A stretch of DNA of 64,000 bases from Candidatus Zixiibacteriota bacterium (GCA_022614805.1 JAKEHY010000002.1:7193-71192); one strand, 5' to 3'. Shown: positions 45,945 to 55,669, counted from the first letter of the stretch. Numbers and translations: made by a program. The notes: generated from the sequence alone by a model not told the origin.

Positions 45945-46066
45945 CTTACTTTTGTTGGAAAGAGGTAGCGCGTTCGCCTCGGCTCTGTTTGGTAAAGCGA
46001 CTGAAAAGTCGAAATAGAAAAACTATAAAAGAATCGGAAGAGTCCGTTTCGCGAGGTTATTAGGGT

Positions 46067-47608
46067 ATGAGAAGTGACCGATTTTTTGGGGGGATGCTTT
46101 TTTTTATTTTTCTTCTAACCGAGTCCGGACAGACGGGGGGTTATGCCCTTCCGGGAGTGGGGGCACACGCCAACGGAATGGGGGGGGCCTTTCGGGCTCT
46201 GGCCGATGACTGGTCGGCGGCCTACTGGAACCCGGCCGGACTGGCCTTTCAGACCCGCTCGGAGTTTACGTTGGGTGGAATCCTCACCGCCAGCCGGGTA
46301 AAATATCTTCCCCGAACGGCCAACGGCGGCTACAACCTCGGATTTGTTTCCGACAGCACCGAAGAACGCTATCCGTTCGACCGGACCGTCCCTTTCGGCA
46401 CGGGCTCCCTTTTCTTGCGTTTTCCGCAACTCGGGCGGCTTAACGTGGGAGTTGCCGTTTTCACCCCCTATCATTCTTTTTCCGAGTGGGACCTGTTTTC
46501 CCTTCCCTATGAGTTTACTGGAGAGACGGAATCGCAGGTTCCCTTTCCTTTTCCCGAAAAAAACTTCAACTCAAACATCCGGGTGGTAGATGTTCACCCC
46601 ACGGCGGCCCTCTCCCTTCTGGGAGGCAAGCTGGCTTTGGGTGCGGGCCTTTCGGTGGCCCGGGCGGATTGGAATTTTTCCCGGCCGGTCTTGCTCCCGA
46701 TAGAAGAAAGTTTTCAGTCGTTCTTTGACCAGAGGGATTCCGCCCAGGCCGCCCAGGTGGACAGCGCCGAGCGGGTTTTCGAGAACAATCCAAACCTGAT
46801 AAGCTATCCGCAGGAAAACGTGGTGACAATGGTGCGGCTGGGTTTGGGGCAATGGGGAGTGGGGGGAAATTTGGGCCTGCTTTTTAAGCCCACGGAGAAA
46901 CTTTCCATCGGGCTCTCCTACCGGTCCCCTATACGGTTCAAGCTTAAAGGAGACTACCACCAACAGTTTTATTTTCCCTTCAACGAGTCCAAGTTAAATT
47001 ATTTTCCCACCAGCGACCAGACTTTGGACGGATTTCGCTTCATCTTCAGCGGGCAGGGAAAAGACCTTTTTATCGGTTCCAACGCCACCCGGTTCACCTT
47101 GGAACTTCCGCAGGATTTTGGGGCCGGCCTGGCGTTCTCTCCGAGCGAGCACTGGACGGTTGCGGCCGATTTTAGCTGGTTTAACTGGAAGGTGATGGAC
47201 AGCATACCGGTTACCTTTGAGGATACCTCGCAGGTCTCGAAACTGGGATATCCGACCTTTAGGTTCGGCTGGAAAAACACGATTCGCGTCTCGGCGGGGG
47301 CCCGGTATAATTTCAAAGACCGCTGGGTCTTCCGGGTGGGCTGGTTCTTCGACCAGTCCCCCATACCGGATTCCTCCTTCAACCCCCTTTTTTTGGACGT
47401 GGGGGACAAACATTCCTTTAATCTTGGAGTGGCTTATTTGATAGGGAGATGGGAGATGAACTATAATTTTGAGCTTTTGGCTGCTCAAAAGAGAGATTTT
47501 TCCCAACTTACCGGACTTTATGTCAACCTGCCGGGGGTTTACAAGGATACCCGCTTTACCTCTTCCGCCTCGGTGACCTATCGCTTCGACATTCAATCTG
47601 GGAAGTAG
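46067..47608 (+). CDS. OmpP1/FadL-type outer-membrane transport protein
   Basis: This 513-residue barrel protein has a signal peptide (7-25) and the FadL N-terminal motif GMGGAFRALADDWSAAYWNP, followed by many beta strands and a Phe/Tyr-rich C-terminus. FadL proteins import hydrophobic compounds such as long-chain fatty acids or aromatics. It heads a two-gene transcript with the esterase-like lipoprotein eight bases downstream, and has its own promoter. Confidence 0.87.
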   Translation: MRSDRFFGGMLFFIFLLTESGQTGGYALPGVGAHANGMGGAFRALADDWSAAYWNPAGLAFQTRSEFTLGGILTASRVKYLPRTANGGYNLGFVSDSTEERYPFDRTVPFGTGSLFLRFPQLGRLNVGVAVFTPYHSFSEWDLFSLPYEFTGETESQVPFPFPEKNFNSNIRVVDVHPTAALSLLGGKLALGAGLSVARADWNFSRPVLLPIEESFQSFFDQRDSAQAAQVDSAERVFENNPNLISYPQENVVTMVRLGLGQWGVGGNLGLLFKPTEKLSIGLSYRSPIRFKLKGDYHQQFYFPFNESKLNYFPTSDQTLDGFRFIFSGQGKDLFIGSNATRFTLELPQDFGAGLAFSPSEHWTVAADFSWFNWKVMDSIPVTFEDTSQVSKLGYPTFRFGWKNTIRVSAGARYNFKDRWVFRVGWFFDQSPIPDSSFNPLFLDVGDKHSFNLGVAYLIGRWEMNYNFELLAAQKRDFSQLTGLYVNLPGVYKDTRFTSSASVTYRFDIQSGK

Positions 47609-47616
47609 GAGAACAA

Positions 47617-48981
47617 ATGAAAATGCGTCGGGTTAACTTTATTCTTCTGGCCTTATGTTTGGGAACGCTGACTTTAGCCGGCTGCAGCAAAAGAAAAAAC
47701 CCGGCCAAGCCGGGTTTGCCTCCCCAGGGGCAGGTGGAGGAGCAGCCGTCGGTTCCGTTCGAGGGAACTCTGGATTTGGCCCACAATGCGCTCATTTTAA
47801 ACGGCCTTCGCCCGGATCCGGACCAGCGGCGGATTCGACTTTATCTACCTCCTGGCTACCAACGCCGAGGGAGCGGTCGTCCTTTCCCCACTCTTTATCT
47901 GTTGCATGATTTTGGGCTCTATCCGGACCTAAAAGGCCAACCGGCTTGGAACCAGGGATATTTTAACCTTTATGAACTGGCCTCAATCATGGACCGGCTG
48001 ATTGCCTCCGGTGAGATTCAACCGATGATTGTGGTGCAGGTCGACTTGGCCAATTACTTTTACGGCGGCAGCTTCTATACCAATTCCACCTCGGCGGCCC
48101 GCTACTTTACGGCGGTCGACAGTTTTCTGGTTCACTATGTGGACAGTTTCTATAATACGGTTTTCGGCCGTCGTTCCCGGGCGGTTTCGGGGCATGGGAT
48201 GGGGGGATACGGGGCTTTGAAGATGGTTTTAATGGGAAATGACACCACCTTCGGTTCGGTTTCCGTTTTGGGCGCCCCTTTAGCCTTTGGCGACTCTGGA
48301 ACAACGGGAAAAGGATTTCAAAGCCCGGCTTACATCAATGCCCTTTTTACGGAAAACGGGATAACGCCGGGCGACTCGATCCGCTTCCGCAGCGATACCG
48401 TTCTTTTCCCAAGCCCTTTGCATACCACCAAGTTGAAGACGAACCTTCTTTTTGCCATGGGGGCGTCTTTTTCTCCGGCGGATACCACTTTTCGTGATTC
48501 CATTGATACTCAACCTCCTAAAAATGGCCCCGGGCGCGAAGCACTCTTAGCCCGATACCCGACTTACTTTCAATTCTCCAAAAGTACGCATGACCCCGGT
48601 TTCTTTTTTCCCTTTGACTGGAATGGAGTGGTTATCGAGTCGGTCTGGAACCGCTGGATTGACCACGATATCAAGCGGATGCTCGCCAACCCGGCCCGGG
48701 CCGGTCGGCTGGACTCCACGCCGCTTTACCTTTCCTGCGGGTTGCAGGATGAGCTGGGGATGCTGGAGCAGAACCGGGACTTTTATCAACGACTTTTGGC
48801 CGTGCGGGGAGCTTCCAAACAGGCAGCAAACTTTATTGGAATGGGGCGCGACCAGTTTTACTACGAAGAGTATTCCGGCTACCCGGGCCGGCCGGCGGGA
48901 CATTCGACTTTCATAGCCGACCAGTTGGTGAAGGTGCTAAAGTTTCATACCCAATTTTTGGATACGGCCAGCGTGCCGTAA
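47617..48981 (+). CDS. Esterase-like lipoprotein without the usual nucleophile
   Basis: This 454-residue protein has a signal peptide with clean lipobox LAGC, then an alpha/beta-hydrolase of the putative esterase (EstD/Fes) family: PFPTLYLLHDFG, MIVVQVDLANY and a late HSTF-like histidine at GHSTFIADQ. The nucleophile elbow, normally GxSMGG, reads SGHGMGGYGA, with Gly194 at the Ser position. It is therefore probably not an active esterase, or uses another residue. It is coupled to the FadL-type gene and may bind its substrate. Confidence 0.8.
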   Translation: MKMRRVNFILLALCLGTLTLAGCSKRKNPAKPGLPPQGQVEEQPSVPFEGTLDLAHNALILNGLRPDPDQRRIRLYLPPGYQRRGSGRPFPTLYLLHDFGLYPDLKGQPAWNQGYFNLYELASIMDRLIASGEIQPMIVVQVDLANYFYGGSFYTNSTSAARYFTAVDSFLVHYVDSFYNTVFGRRSRAVSGHGMGGYGALKMVLMGNDTTFGSVSVLGAPLAFGDSGTTGKGFQSPAYINALFTENGITPGDSIRFRSDTVLFPSPLHTTKLKTNLLFAMGASFSPADTTFRDSIDTQPPKNGPGREALLARYPTYFQFSKSTHDPGFFFPFDWNGVVIESVWNRWIDHDIKRMLANPARAGRLDSTPLYLSCGLQDELGMLEQNRDFYQRLLAVRGASKQAANFIGMGRDQFYYEEYSGYPGRPAGHSTFIADQLVKVLKFHTQFLDTASVP

Positions 48982-49000
48982 GGTGGATTTTTCTGTTGTG

Positions 49001-49030
49001 AAAAAGCTCCGGCGACCGCCGGAGCTTTTT
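49001..49030. terminator. Bidirectional terminator hairpin
   Basis: The stem AAAAAGCTCCGGCG / CGCCGGAGCTTTTT with an AC loop lies between the convergent esterase-like and SGNH genes and carries A/T runs on both sides. Its edge touches the stop of the SGNH gene. Confidence 0.9.
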
Positions 49031-50076
49031 TATGGCCCGCCTGAAAATTCTTCTTGTTCGGATAAAATGGCCGCCAACATACCGGCAATTTTTTGGTGAG
49101 CAGCGGCCGACGGGTGGATGAAATCGTCCGGCAGGTTTTGCCAGACGGAAAGCTCGCCGGACAGGGCCGAATCGGCATCCACCAGAGGGATGTGATGGAC
49201 CGATGCGAGTTTTCTTATTTCCGCGGCGTACGTTCGGAACGGTTCGTAGAAGGACTCGCGGTACCGTTTCTCCTGGCCGCCCATCCATTCGGGTTTTGGA
49301 GCGGGAGGCAGAATCAAAATCGGCTGGATGTCGTGGCTGCGGCTGCGTTCCAACATTTCCTCAAAGTTAGCCCGATACTCCTTTTGGGGTACCCGCGGAA
49401 GGCCGGAAGTTTTGGCCGGGGAGGAGAAAATCCGCAAAGAAAAATAGCGTCCCCAGCGGCAGGCCGCCAAACGCGCCAGAAAGTTCTGGAGGGCCAGCAC
49501 CCTTTGCGGCGGCATTTTCTGCTCGGAGTCGGCAACGCCGTTGGCCGCCGGCAACAAATCGTTCCAGATGTAGGCGACACTTACCACCTGCGGCCGGTAT
49601 TTTTGCAGAAGTTCGTTCAAAAGCCGTTTTCCCTGAAAGGTGGTGTAACCGGTCTGGGCGCAGTTGTAAACCTCGTAACGGTCCGGCAGGAGTTTTTGCA
49701 AGACTTGCGGGTAGGCGCGTTCTTCCGCGACCTGCCAGCCGAAGGTGATGGAATTCCCTAGACAAAGAATCCTCCTTTTGCTTGAAGGTCGATTTTCGGA
49801 AAATTCCCGGTCACGGAAACCTCCCGAGTTGGTTCGGTAGCTTCCAGCCACGACAAAATCGCTTTTGATATTCTGGTTGGGGCGCAACCGCCAGAAAAGA
49901 TTTTTGTCTTTTAGGTAAAATTTGGGGAAATCCATCTCCGGATTGTAAATGAGCCGGAAGCTTGGCGGGCGGGGGGGTTCGGGCAACAGCCGAAAGAAAA
50001 GCTCGGCGACTGAAAGCGAGAAAAATACCAGCAAAATCGAGAAAAGGATTTTCTTTCTCGGAGTCAGGTCTGCCAC
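49030..50076 (-). CDS. SGNH/GDSL-type hydrolase with N-terminal membrane anchor
   Basis: This 348-residue protein has one N-terminal transmembrane segment (10-28) and an SGNH hydrolase domain: block I LCLGNSITFGW with Ser109 and the C-terminal DDFIHPSAAAH with Asp318 and His321. Such enzymes deacylate or acylate glycans and lipids on the cell surface. GTG 50076 directly follows the DUF5989 stop. It ends the run of small TM protein, carbamoyltransferase, DUF5989 and SGNH. Confidence 0.83.
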   Translation of the reverse strand: MADLTPRKKILFSILLVFFSLSVAELFFRLLPEPPRPPSFRLIYNPEMDFPKFYLKDKNLFWRLRPNQNIKSDFVVAGSYRTNSGGFRDREFSENRPSSKRRILCLGNSITFGWQVAEERAYPQVLQKLLPDRYEVYNCAQTGYTTFQGKRLLNELLQKYRPQVVSVAYIWNDLLPAANGVADSEQKMPPQRVLALQNFLARLAACRWGRYFSLRIFSSPAKTSGLPRVPQKEYRANFEEMLERSRSHDIQPILILPPAPKPEWMGGQEKRYRESFYEPFRTYAAEIRKLASVHHIPLVDADSALSGELSVWQNLPDDFIHPSAAAHQKIAGMLAAILSEQEEFSGGP

Positions 50077-50253
50077 TTAGAAAAGGGAATAAATGAACGG
50101 CGCCAAAACCGAGCTTTCCGCAAAGAGAATGAAAAGGGAAAGCAGAGCCAGAAAGGCCATCACCGGAAACAGCCACAGCTTTTTTTCGGTGCGGGCAAAA
50201 AACCACAACTCCTTCAAAATTTGTAAACGGTGCGTGTAATCTTTGAACGCCAT
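50077..50253 (-). CDS. DUF5989-type small membrane protein
   Basis: This 58-residue protein has one transmembrane helix (about 28-48) and the DUF5989 pattern: an N-terminal basic helix with LKELWFFARTEKKLWLFP, then AESSVLAPFIYSLF. These small proteins sit next to carbamoyltransferases and SGNH hydrolases in many genomes. Its function is unknown. The stop touches the SGNH start, and the start is two bases from the carbamoyltransferase stop. Confidence 0.85.
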   Translation of the reverse strand: MAFKDYTHRLQILKELWFFARTEKKLWLFPVMAFLALLSLFILFAESSVLAPFIYSLF

Positions 50254-50255
50254 TT

Positions 50256-51989
50256 TTAATCCGGTTCCAGAACCCGCTCGGAGGCGGCTTTCACCTCCGA
50301 AGTTTTCATTTCCATCTTGTCTAAAAGAAAGGGGGCTAAAACGAGGTAGTCAAGCCCGGAGGAAAGGAAGGTGCGATAGGCATCCTCCGGCGAAGAGACA
50401 ATCGGCTCCCCCCGGAGATTGAAGGAGGTGTTAAGCAAAACGGGGCAGCCGGTTTTTTTCTCGAACCCGGCAATCATATCGTAGAAAAGCGGGTTTTGCT
50501 CCCTCCGAACGGTCTGCAGCCGGGCTGTGCCGTCCACGTGCGTTACGGCCGGAAGGTCGAAGTTTTTCACTGGCGCCGTCAAGAGCATATAGGGAGATTC
50601 ACCGGCGAGGTCGAAGTGGTTCCGGCATTTTTCGTAGAGCACAGATGGAGCGAAGGGGCGGAAACTTTCCCGGAACTTAATTTTGGCGTTGACGGTATCC
50701 TTCATCTCGGCCCGGCGCGGGTCGGCCAGAATGGAGCGGTTCCCCAAAGCCCGCGGGCCGAACTCTTCCCTCCCGGCAAACCAGCCGAGAACTTTGCCTT
50801 CCGCCAAAAGGGAGGCCGTTTTGGAAAGCAGGTCGGCTTTTTCATATTTGACCGCCCGAGCGTTTTTTTGCGCCAGAAACTTCTCCACATCCCGGGCGGA
50901 GTATTCCGGTCCCCAGAAAGCGTGTGACCAGAGGAAGCGGCGGGGCTTTTTTAAGAAAAGATTCCAGACGGCAAAGGCGGTACCGATCGCCCCGCCGGCG
51001 TCCCCCGCGGCCGGCTGGATGAAAAGCCGCTCGAAACCGGCCTCGTCCAAAATTTTCCGGTTGGAGACGCAATTGAGCGCCACCCCCCCGGCCATACAAA
51101 GATTTTTCTGTTTGGTTTTCTTCCGCACCGAGCGGGCCAGACGCACCATTATCAAATCGGTCACCTTTTGCAGGGAGGCGGCCAGGTTTTTGTGAAAATC
51201 TTCGATGGGTTCTTCCGGTCGGCGCACCGGACGGCCGAAAAGCTTTCCGAACTTTCGGTTGGTCATCGTCAGGCCATAGGGATAGGCGAAGTAATCGAGA
51301 TTCAGCCGGAAGGTTCCATCCTCTTTCACGTCGATAAGTTTTTTCAGAATGAAATCGTAATACTCCGGCTGGCCGTAGGGGGCCAGGCCCATCACCTTGT
51401 ATTCGGCGGAGTTGACCTTGAAACCGAGGTAGTAGGTAAAGGCGGAATAAAAAAGCCCCAACGAATGGGGGAAGTCAAGTTCTCCCAAAATTTCAATTTC
51501 GTTTCCTTTGCCGATTCCGTAGGTAGTCGTGGCCCACTCGCCGACGGCATCCGCCGTCAAAATGGCCGCCTCGTCAAAGCCGGATACCAGAAACGAAGAA
51601 GCGGCGTGGGAGATATGATGTTCGGAAAAAAGAATTTCCCCGTTATAGTCGAGTTTCTTTTTGATCAGCTCCTTCATCCAAAGCTTTTCCTTCAGCCAGA
51701 CCGGCATAGCCAGCATAAAAGCACGCAAGGAACGGGGAAATGTAGTCGCATGGGCGGTGACGATGCGGTCGAATTTGAGCAGGGGCTTTTCGTAAAAGGC
51801 GACGCAGCTCAAATTCTTGGCCGTGATTCCGGCGAAGTTCAGGCAAAAGCGGGCGGCGTTTTCCGGAAAACCGGGGTCGTGCTTTTTGCGGGTGAAGCGC
51901 TCCTCCTGTGCGGCGGCGATCAGTTCACCGTCCATGATTAAAGCGGCGGCCGAGTCGTGGTAAAAGCAGGAAAGACCCAAAATGTACAT
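50256..51989 (-). CDS. Carbamoyltransferase (NodU/TobZ family)
   Basis: This 577-residue enzyme transfers a carbamoyl group from carbamoyl phosphate to a hydroxyl. It has the N-terminal Kae1-like domain (LGLSCFYHDSAAALI, the metal-binding HHISHAASSF and DAVGEWAT) and the C-terminal YrdC-like domain (GREEFGPRALGNRSIL and CPVLLNTSFNLRGEPIV). The substrate, such as a surface sugar, cannot be told. It is part of a cassette with DUF5989, an SGNH hydrolase and a small TM protein, which resembles envelope or glycan decoration. Its ATG overlaps the upstream stop by one base. Confidence 0.93.
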   Translation of the reverse strand: MYILGLSCFYHDSAAALIMDGELIAAAQEERFTRKKHDPGFPENAARFCLNFAGITAKNLSCVAFYEKPLLKFDRIVTAHATTFPRSLRAFMLAMPVWLKEKLWMKELIKKKLDYNGEILFSEHHISHAASSFLVSGFDEAAILTADAVGEWATTTYGIGKGNEIEILGELDFPHSLGLFYSAFTYYLGFKVNSAEYKVMGLAPYGQPEYYDFILKKLIDVKEDGTFRLNLDYFAYPYGLTMTNRKFGKLFGRPVRRPEEPIEDFHKNLAASLQKVTDLIMVRLARSVRKKTKQKNLCMAGGVALNCVSNRKILDEAGFERLFIQPAAGDAGGAIGTAFAVWNLFLKKPRRFLWSHAFWGPEYSARDVEKFLAQKNARAVKYEKADLLSKTASLLAEGKVLGWFAGREEFGPRALGNRSILADPRRAEMKDTVNAKIKFRESFRPFAPSVLYEKCRNHFDLAGESPYMLLTAPVKNFDLPAVTHVDGTARLQTVRREQNPLFYDMIAGFEKKTGCPVLLNTSFNLRGEPIVSSPEDAYRTFLSSGLDYLVLAPFLLDKMEMKTSEVKAASERVLEPD

Positions 51990-52222
51990 TAGAACTGCCT
52001 TTTAAGGCTTTCTGGTTCGGGAACATCGGTGCGGCTTTTCCAAAACGAATCGGCCTTCGATTTCCGCTTTCCCAAAGGGTCTTTGAAAGTCAAAATTATG
52101 TAAAGCTTCAAAAGCCCCATTCCAATCAAATAGAAAAGCAGCAAAATCAGCCCCGCCTGCAGTTTTCCCAAATACCGCGGCCCCTTCCAAAAGCCGGCCT
52201 TCAGCCGTTCAACGAGATTCAT
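51989..52222 (-). CDS. Small single-TM protein of the carbamoyltransferase cassette
   Basis: This 77-residue protein has one hydrophobic segment (about 22-46: AGLILLLFYLIGMGLLKLYI) and a charged C-terminus. It resembles SxtJ-like membrane genes found beside carbamoyltransferases, but the match is by context. Its TAA overlaps the carbamoyltransferase ATG by one base. It is the first gene of the leftward run. Confidence 0.6.
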   Translation of the reverse strand: MNLVERLKAGFWKGPRYLGKLQAGLILLLFYLIGMGLLKLYIILTFKDPLGKRKSKADSFWKSRTDVPEPESLKRQF

Positions 52223-52314
52223 ACGGGAAAGTTAAGCAAAAAAAGAGAGGCGGAAAACAAGAAAACAGAATTTGCTCTTGAACAAGAAGAAGAAAATCTT
52301 TGACTTATAAAAAA

Positions 52315-52330
52315 TGTTTCACGTGAAACA
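52315..52330. promoter_or_regulatory. parS: parS centromere site, second copy
   Basis: Exact 16-mer TGTTTCACGTGAAACA, identical to 302-317, in the divergent gap between the carbamoyltransferase cassette and lepA. The 52-kb separation suggests a spread of ParB sites in the origin domain. Confidence 0.88.
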
Positions 52331-52471
52331 ATTTTTCCGGATTACAAAAAGGCAACTGAAACGGCTTAATTCTTGAATGACATTTTGGACCAGCAACCTC
52401 TAGCATATTTTCGAATAGCTGACGAAGTAGTTATATTGGGGGTTCGGCAATGTTTGCCATGGAGATATAAA

Positions 52472-54265
52472 ATGAAGAGAATTCGCAACTTTTCGATAAT
52501 TGCCCATATCGACCACGGCAAGTCCACCCTGGCGGACCGGCTTTTGGAGGCGACTCATACCCTCGAAGCGCGGGAGATGAAGGAACAGGTGCTGGACAAT
52601 ATGGACCTGGAGCGGGAGCGGGGGATTACCATCAAGGCCCACGCCGTCAAGATGAGCTACCCGGCCAAGGACGGCCAGACCTACATCCTCAATTTAATCG
52701 ACACCCCCGGCCACGTCGATTTCACCTACGAGGTTTCCCGCTCGCTGGCTTCCTGCGAGGGGGCGATTTTGGTGGTGGATGCCTCGCAGGGAATCGAGGC
52801 GCAGACCCTTTCCAACCTCTTTCTGGCGCTGGACAACAATCTGACCATCGTGCCGGTGGTGAACAAAATCGATTTGCCCGGCGCGCAGGTGGAAGAAACC
52901 GTTCACCAGCTCTCCGAACTTCTGGGCGTCCAAAAAGAAGAAGTGCTTCTGGCTTCGGCCAAGATGGGAACGGGGATCGAAGAAATTCTTGAGGCGCTGG
53001 TCCAGCGCGTGCCGCCGCCGAAAGAAGCGGATGACAAACCGCTGCGGGCTTTGATTTTCGATTCGGTTTTCGACTCCTACCGCGGGGCGATTGCCTACGT
53101 CAGGATTTTCGAGGGGAAAGTCAAAAAAGGGGACTGGATCAAGTTTTTCTCCCACGAGCAGAGCTACGAAGTGGACGAAGTCGGCTACCTGAAATTGAAA
53201 ATGTATCCGGCGGAGGAAATTTCCTCCGGCGAGGTGGGATACATCATCGCCAACGTCAAGCGGGTGGCGGATACCCGCGTCGGCGATACGATTACCCTCG
53301 CGCATAACCCCGCGGCGGAGCCGTTGCCCGGCTTCAAGCACGTCAAGCCGATGGTTTTTGCCGGGCTGTATCCCTCCAATTCCGAAAATTACGAGGAACT
53401 GCGGGATGCGATGGAAAAGCTGGTGCTGAACGATTCAGCTCTCGTTTACGAGCCGGAATCCTCCAACGCCTTGGGCTTCGGCTTCCGCTGCGGCTTTTTG
53501 GGGCTTTTGCATCTCGAAATTATGCAGGAGCGGCTCTCCCGCGAATACAATCTCTCCATCATTTCCACCGTCCCGAACGTGGAATACCGGGTGGTGAAAA
53601 CCGACCGGCAGGTCGCGCTCGTTGACAATCCCGCCTTCCTGCCGCCGCCGGGGGAAATCGACCATATCGAGGAGCCGTTCGTGCTGGCTCACATCATCAC
53701 CCCGGCCGAGTTCATCGGCAACGTGATGAAAATTTGCATGGACCGGCGCGGGGTGTATCGCACCACCGAGTATCTGGACTCCAAGCGTGCCCGGCTGGTG
53801 TATGAACTGCCGCTGGCGGAAATCATCTTCGATTTCTACGACAAGCTCAAGTCCACCACCAAGGGATACGCCTCGCTGGATTACGAGTTTTTGGAATACA
53901 AGGAAGAGCCGCTGGTCAAGCTGGACATCCTGCTCAATAGCGACCCGGTCGATGCCTTAAGCTCCATCGTGCATCGGGAAAAGGCCTACTTTTGGGGGCG
54001 GGAGCTGTGCGCCAAGCTGCGCCAGTTGATTCCGCGGCAGCTTTTTGAAGTGGTTATTCAGGCCGCCATCGGCAGCAAGGTGATTGCTCGCGAGACCGTC
54101 AAGCCCTTGCGCAAAAACGTAACCGCCAAATGCTACGGCGGGGACATCACCCGAAAGCGCAAGCTTTTGGAGCGCCAAAAGGAGGGGAAAAAGCGGATGA
54201 AGCAGGTCGGCACGGTGGAAATCCCGCAGGAGGCGTTTTTGGCGGTTCTGAAAGTGGAGCGGTAG
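52472..54265 (+). CDS. lepA: Elongation factor 4 LepA
   Basis: This 597-residue translational GTPase back-translocates stalled ribosomes. The G-domain has [15 protein letters not shown] (P-loop), the switch region [30 protein letters not shown] and NKIDLPGA. The LepA-specific C-terminal domain includes [23 protein letters not shown] 52472 gives the canonical [15 protein letters not shown] start; upstream codons lack support. A dispersed hairpin repeat follows the stop. Confidence 0.97.
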   Translation: MKRIRNFSIIAHIDHGKSTLADRLLEATHTLEAREMKEQVLDNMDLERERGITIKAHAVKMSYPAKDGQTYILNLIDTPGHVDFTYEVSRSLASCEGAILVVDASQGIEAQTLSNLFLALDNNLTIVPVVNKIDLPGAQVEETVHQLSELLGVQKEEVLLASAKMGTGIEEILEALVQRVPPPKEADDKPLRALIFDSVFDSYRGAIAYVRIFEGKVKKGDWIKFFSHEQSYEVDEVGYLKLKMYPAEEISSGEVGYIIANVKRVADTRVGDTITLAHNPAAEPLPGFKHVKPMVFAGLYPSNSENYEELRDAMEKLVLNDSALVYEPESSNALGFGFRCGFLGLLHLEIMQERLSREYNLSIISTVPNVEYRVVKTDRQVALVDNPAFLPPPGEIDHIEEPFVLAHIITPAEFIGNVMKICMDRRGVYRTTEYLDSKRARLVYELPLAEIIFDFYDKLKSTTKGYASLDYEFLEYKEEPLVKLDILLNSDPVDALSSIVHREKAYFWGRELCAKLRQLIPRQLFEVVIQAAIGSKVIARETVKPLRKNVTAKCYGGDITRKRKLLERQKEGKKRMKQVGTVEIPQEAFLAVLKVER

Positions 54266-54280
54266 GTTTTTTTCCTTTTA

Positions 54281-54309
54281 GGGTAGCCCGGAGCCCCTGC
54301 TCCGGGGTT
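54281..54309. repeat. GTAGCCCGGAGCCCC inverted repeat, copy 2
   Basis: Nearly identical to 27789-27818, with CTGC instead of CGGC in the loop. It lies between the lepA stop and the convergent DoxX gene. Confidence 0.7.
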
Positions 54310-54721
54310 ATGCGACCGGGCTAATGCTGCGCCTTACATCCAGGGAGAGCGGCCCGGTGCCAAAGTAGGCAATGAGCAAGGCCCCGCCCAGCATCGTAAC
54401 GTTTTTCATAAACATTATTTGTTGCATCTGCGCCGCCATCGGGTCGGCGAGACCCCAGAACTTGTGCATCATAACCGTCACCGGGACGATAAAGGCCGCC
54501 AAAAGCAAGGCGCCCCATCTGGCTTTATATCCCAAGGCAACGCTTAAACCTCCCAAAAGCGCCAAAACCCCGGAAAACGGAACGGCGATGGACGCAAGCG
54601 GCACCCCTTGGGAGGCGGCAAACCCAATGGTTGCTTTCGAAAAGTGACCCAATCCCGCAGTGATGAAAATCAATGAAAACAGAATCCTGCCCAACGGAAC
54701 GATGTAGTTCATATTATTCAT
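54308..54721 (-). CDS. DoxX-family membrane protein
   Basis: This 137-residue protein has four transmembrane helices and DoxX family features: GRILFSLIFITAGLGHFSK, PFSGVLALLGGLSVALGYK and MHKFWGL. DoxX proteins relate to thiosulfate oxidation or membrane redox complexes, but most members are uncharacterised. ATG 54721 is preceded by AAGGAG. Confidence 0.85.
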   Translation of the reverse strand: MNNMNYIVPLGRILFSLIFITAGLGHFSKATIGFAASQGVPLASIAVPFSGVLALLGGLSVALGYKARWGALLLAAFIVPVTVMMHKFWGLADPMAAQMQQIMFMKNVTMLGGALLIAYFGTGPLSLDVRRSISPVA

Positions 54722-54763
54722 CTCCTTCTTTTTTCGGTTTCAATTTGTGGTCAAAAGCCCGTT

Positions 54764-55669
54764 CTAAAGCCCGGCAACGGCGTCGGTCCGGTTCGCCGGC
54801 GCGGCGGCGCTTCGCCGGGCCAGGCTGAGTGCGGCAAGAATGGTGATGAAGACCATGCCGTAGATCGTGGTCAGCACCGAGGTTTCATAGATGTCGCCGG
54901 TACGCCACGTCTGTCCCAGGGCGTCGGTCACGGTGGTGCGCTCGCCGGTCAGGAAGGCGATGATGAACGTTGCCGCGGTCGCGGCGTACAGCAACAGGGA
55001 CTGCACGTGGGATGCGGTGGCTGGCTCGGGCATCGGCGTCGGCTGTGCACCGTAGTAGCGCAGGTACAGCGCGAACAGTTGCAGAAACAAGAAGGTCGTC
55101 AGCGACCACCCGAGGAAGTTGACCAGGGGCACGCCGAAGAATCCGCCGCTGTTCTCCCAGATCCAGAGCTTCTGGATGGTGGCGCGGGTGGGATCCATCG
55201 ACAGATCCCAGACGACCATGGCAAAGGACGCGATCACGGATGTACCGATGGTGGTCAACCAACCCGAACCACGGCGGACCTCTCCGACCAGCAGTGTGGC
55301 GATCGTCCACGCCAGGTAGCCGGTGGCCACATAGAAAGGCCCGATCCACAGCGGGACCAGGAAGAGCTTGGGATCCTGGGTGTAGTGGTAGTTTCCAAAC
55401 GGGAAGCCGGTGAGGATGCTGAGGTTTTCCAGGATGTTGCTGACGACCAGCGTCACCGCGTAAAACGCGAGAATCGCGCGCCAACCGTACCGGCGAGAGC
55501 CGTGCAACAGCGTGAACACCGTTTGGGTGACAATGAGCAAAGTGATGCCGATAAGGTAGGGAAGGAGGTGCCTGGACAGCAGCAGAACTAGGTTGAGGCT
55601 AGTAGCAATCCACAAGATGGTTGACCCTGATTGCCGGTGATTGGTGGCCATGACTACCTCCGTATTCAT
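54764..55669 (-). CDS. Carotenoid-biosynthesis-type membrane protein (DUF422/CruF-like)
   Basis: This 301-residue protein has seven or eight helices and the DUF422 pattern LENLSILTGFPFGNYHYT and WDLSMDPTRATIQKLWIWEN, found in bacterioruberin hydratases and CruF. It could add water across a carotenoid end group, but no other carotenoid gene is near. Leucine codons are mainly CTG/CTC and A/T runs are absent, unlike adjacent genes, suggesting horizontal acquisition. A regulator and isochorismatase follow in the same neighbourhood. Confidence 0.78.
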   Translation of the reverse strand: MNTEVVMATNHRQSGSTILWIATSLNLVLLLSRHLLPYLIGITLLIVTQTVFTLLHGSRRYGWRAILAFYAVTLVVSNILENLSILTGFPFGNYHYTQDPKLFLVPLWIGPFYVATGYLAWTIATLLVGEVRRGSGWLTTIGTSVIASFAMVVWDLSMDPTRATIQKLWIWENSGGFFGVPLVNFLGWSLTTFLFLQLFALYLRYYGAQPTPMPEPATASHVQSLLLYAATAATFIIAFLTGERTTVTDALGQTWRTGDIYETSVLTTIYGMVFITILAALSLARRSAAAPANRTDAVAGL

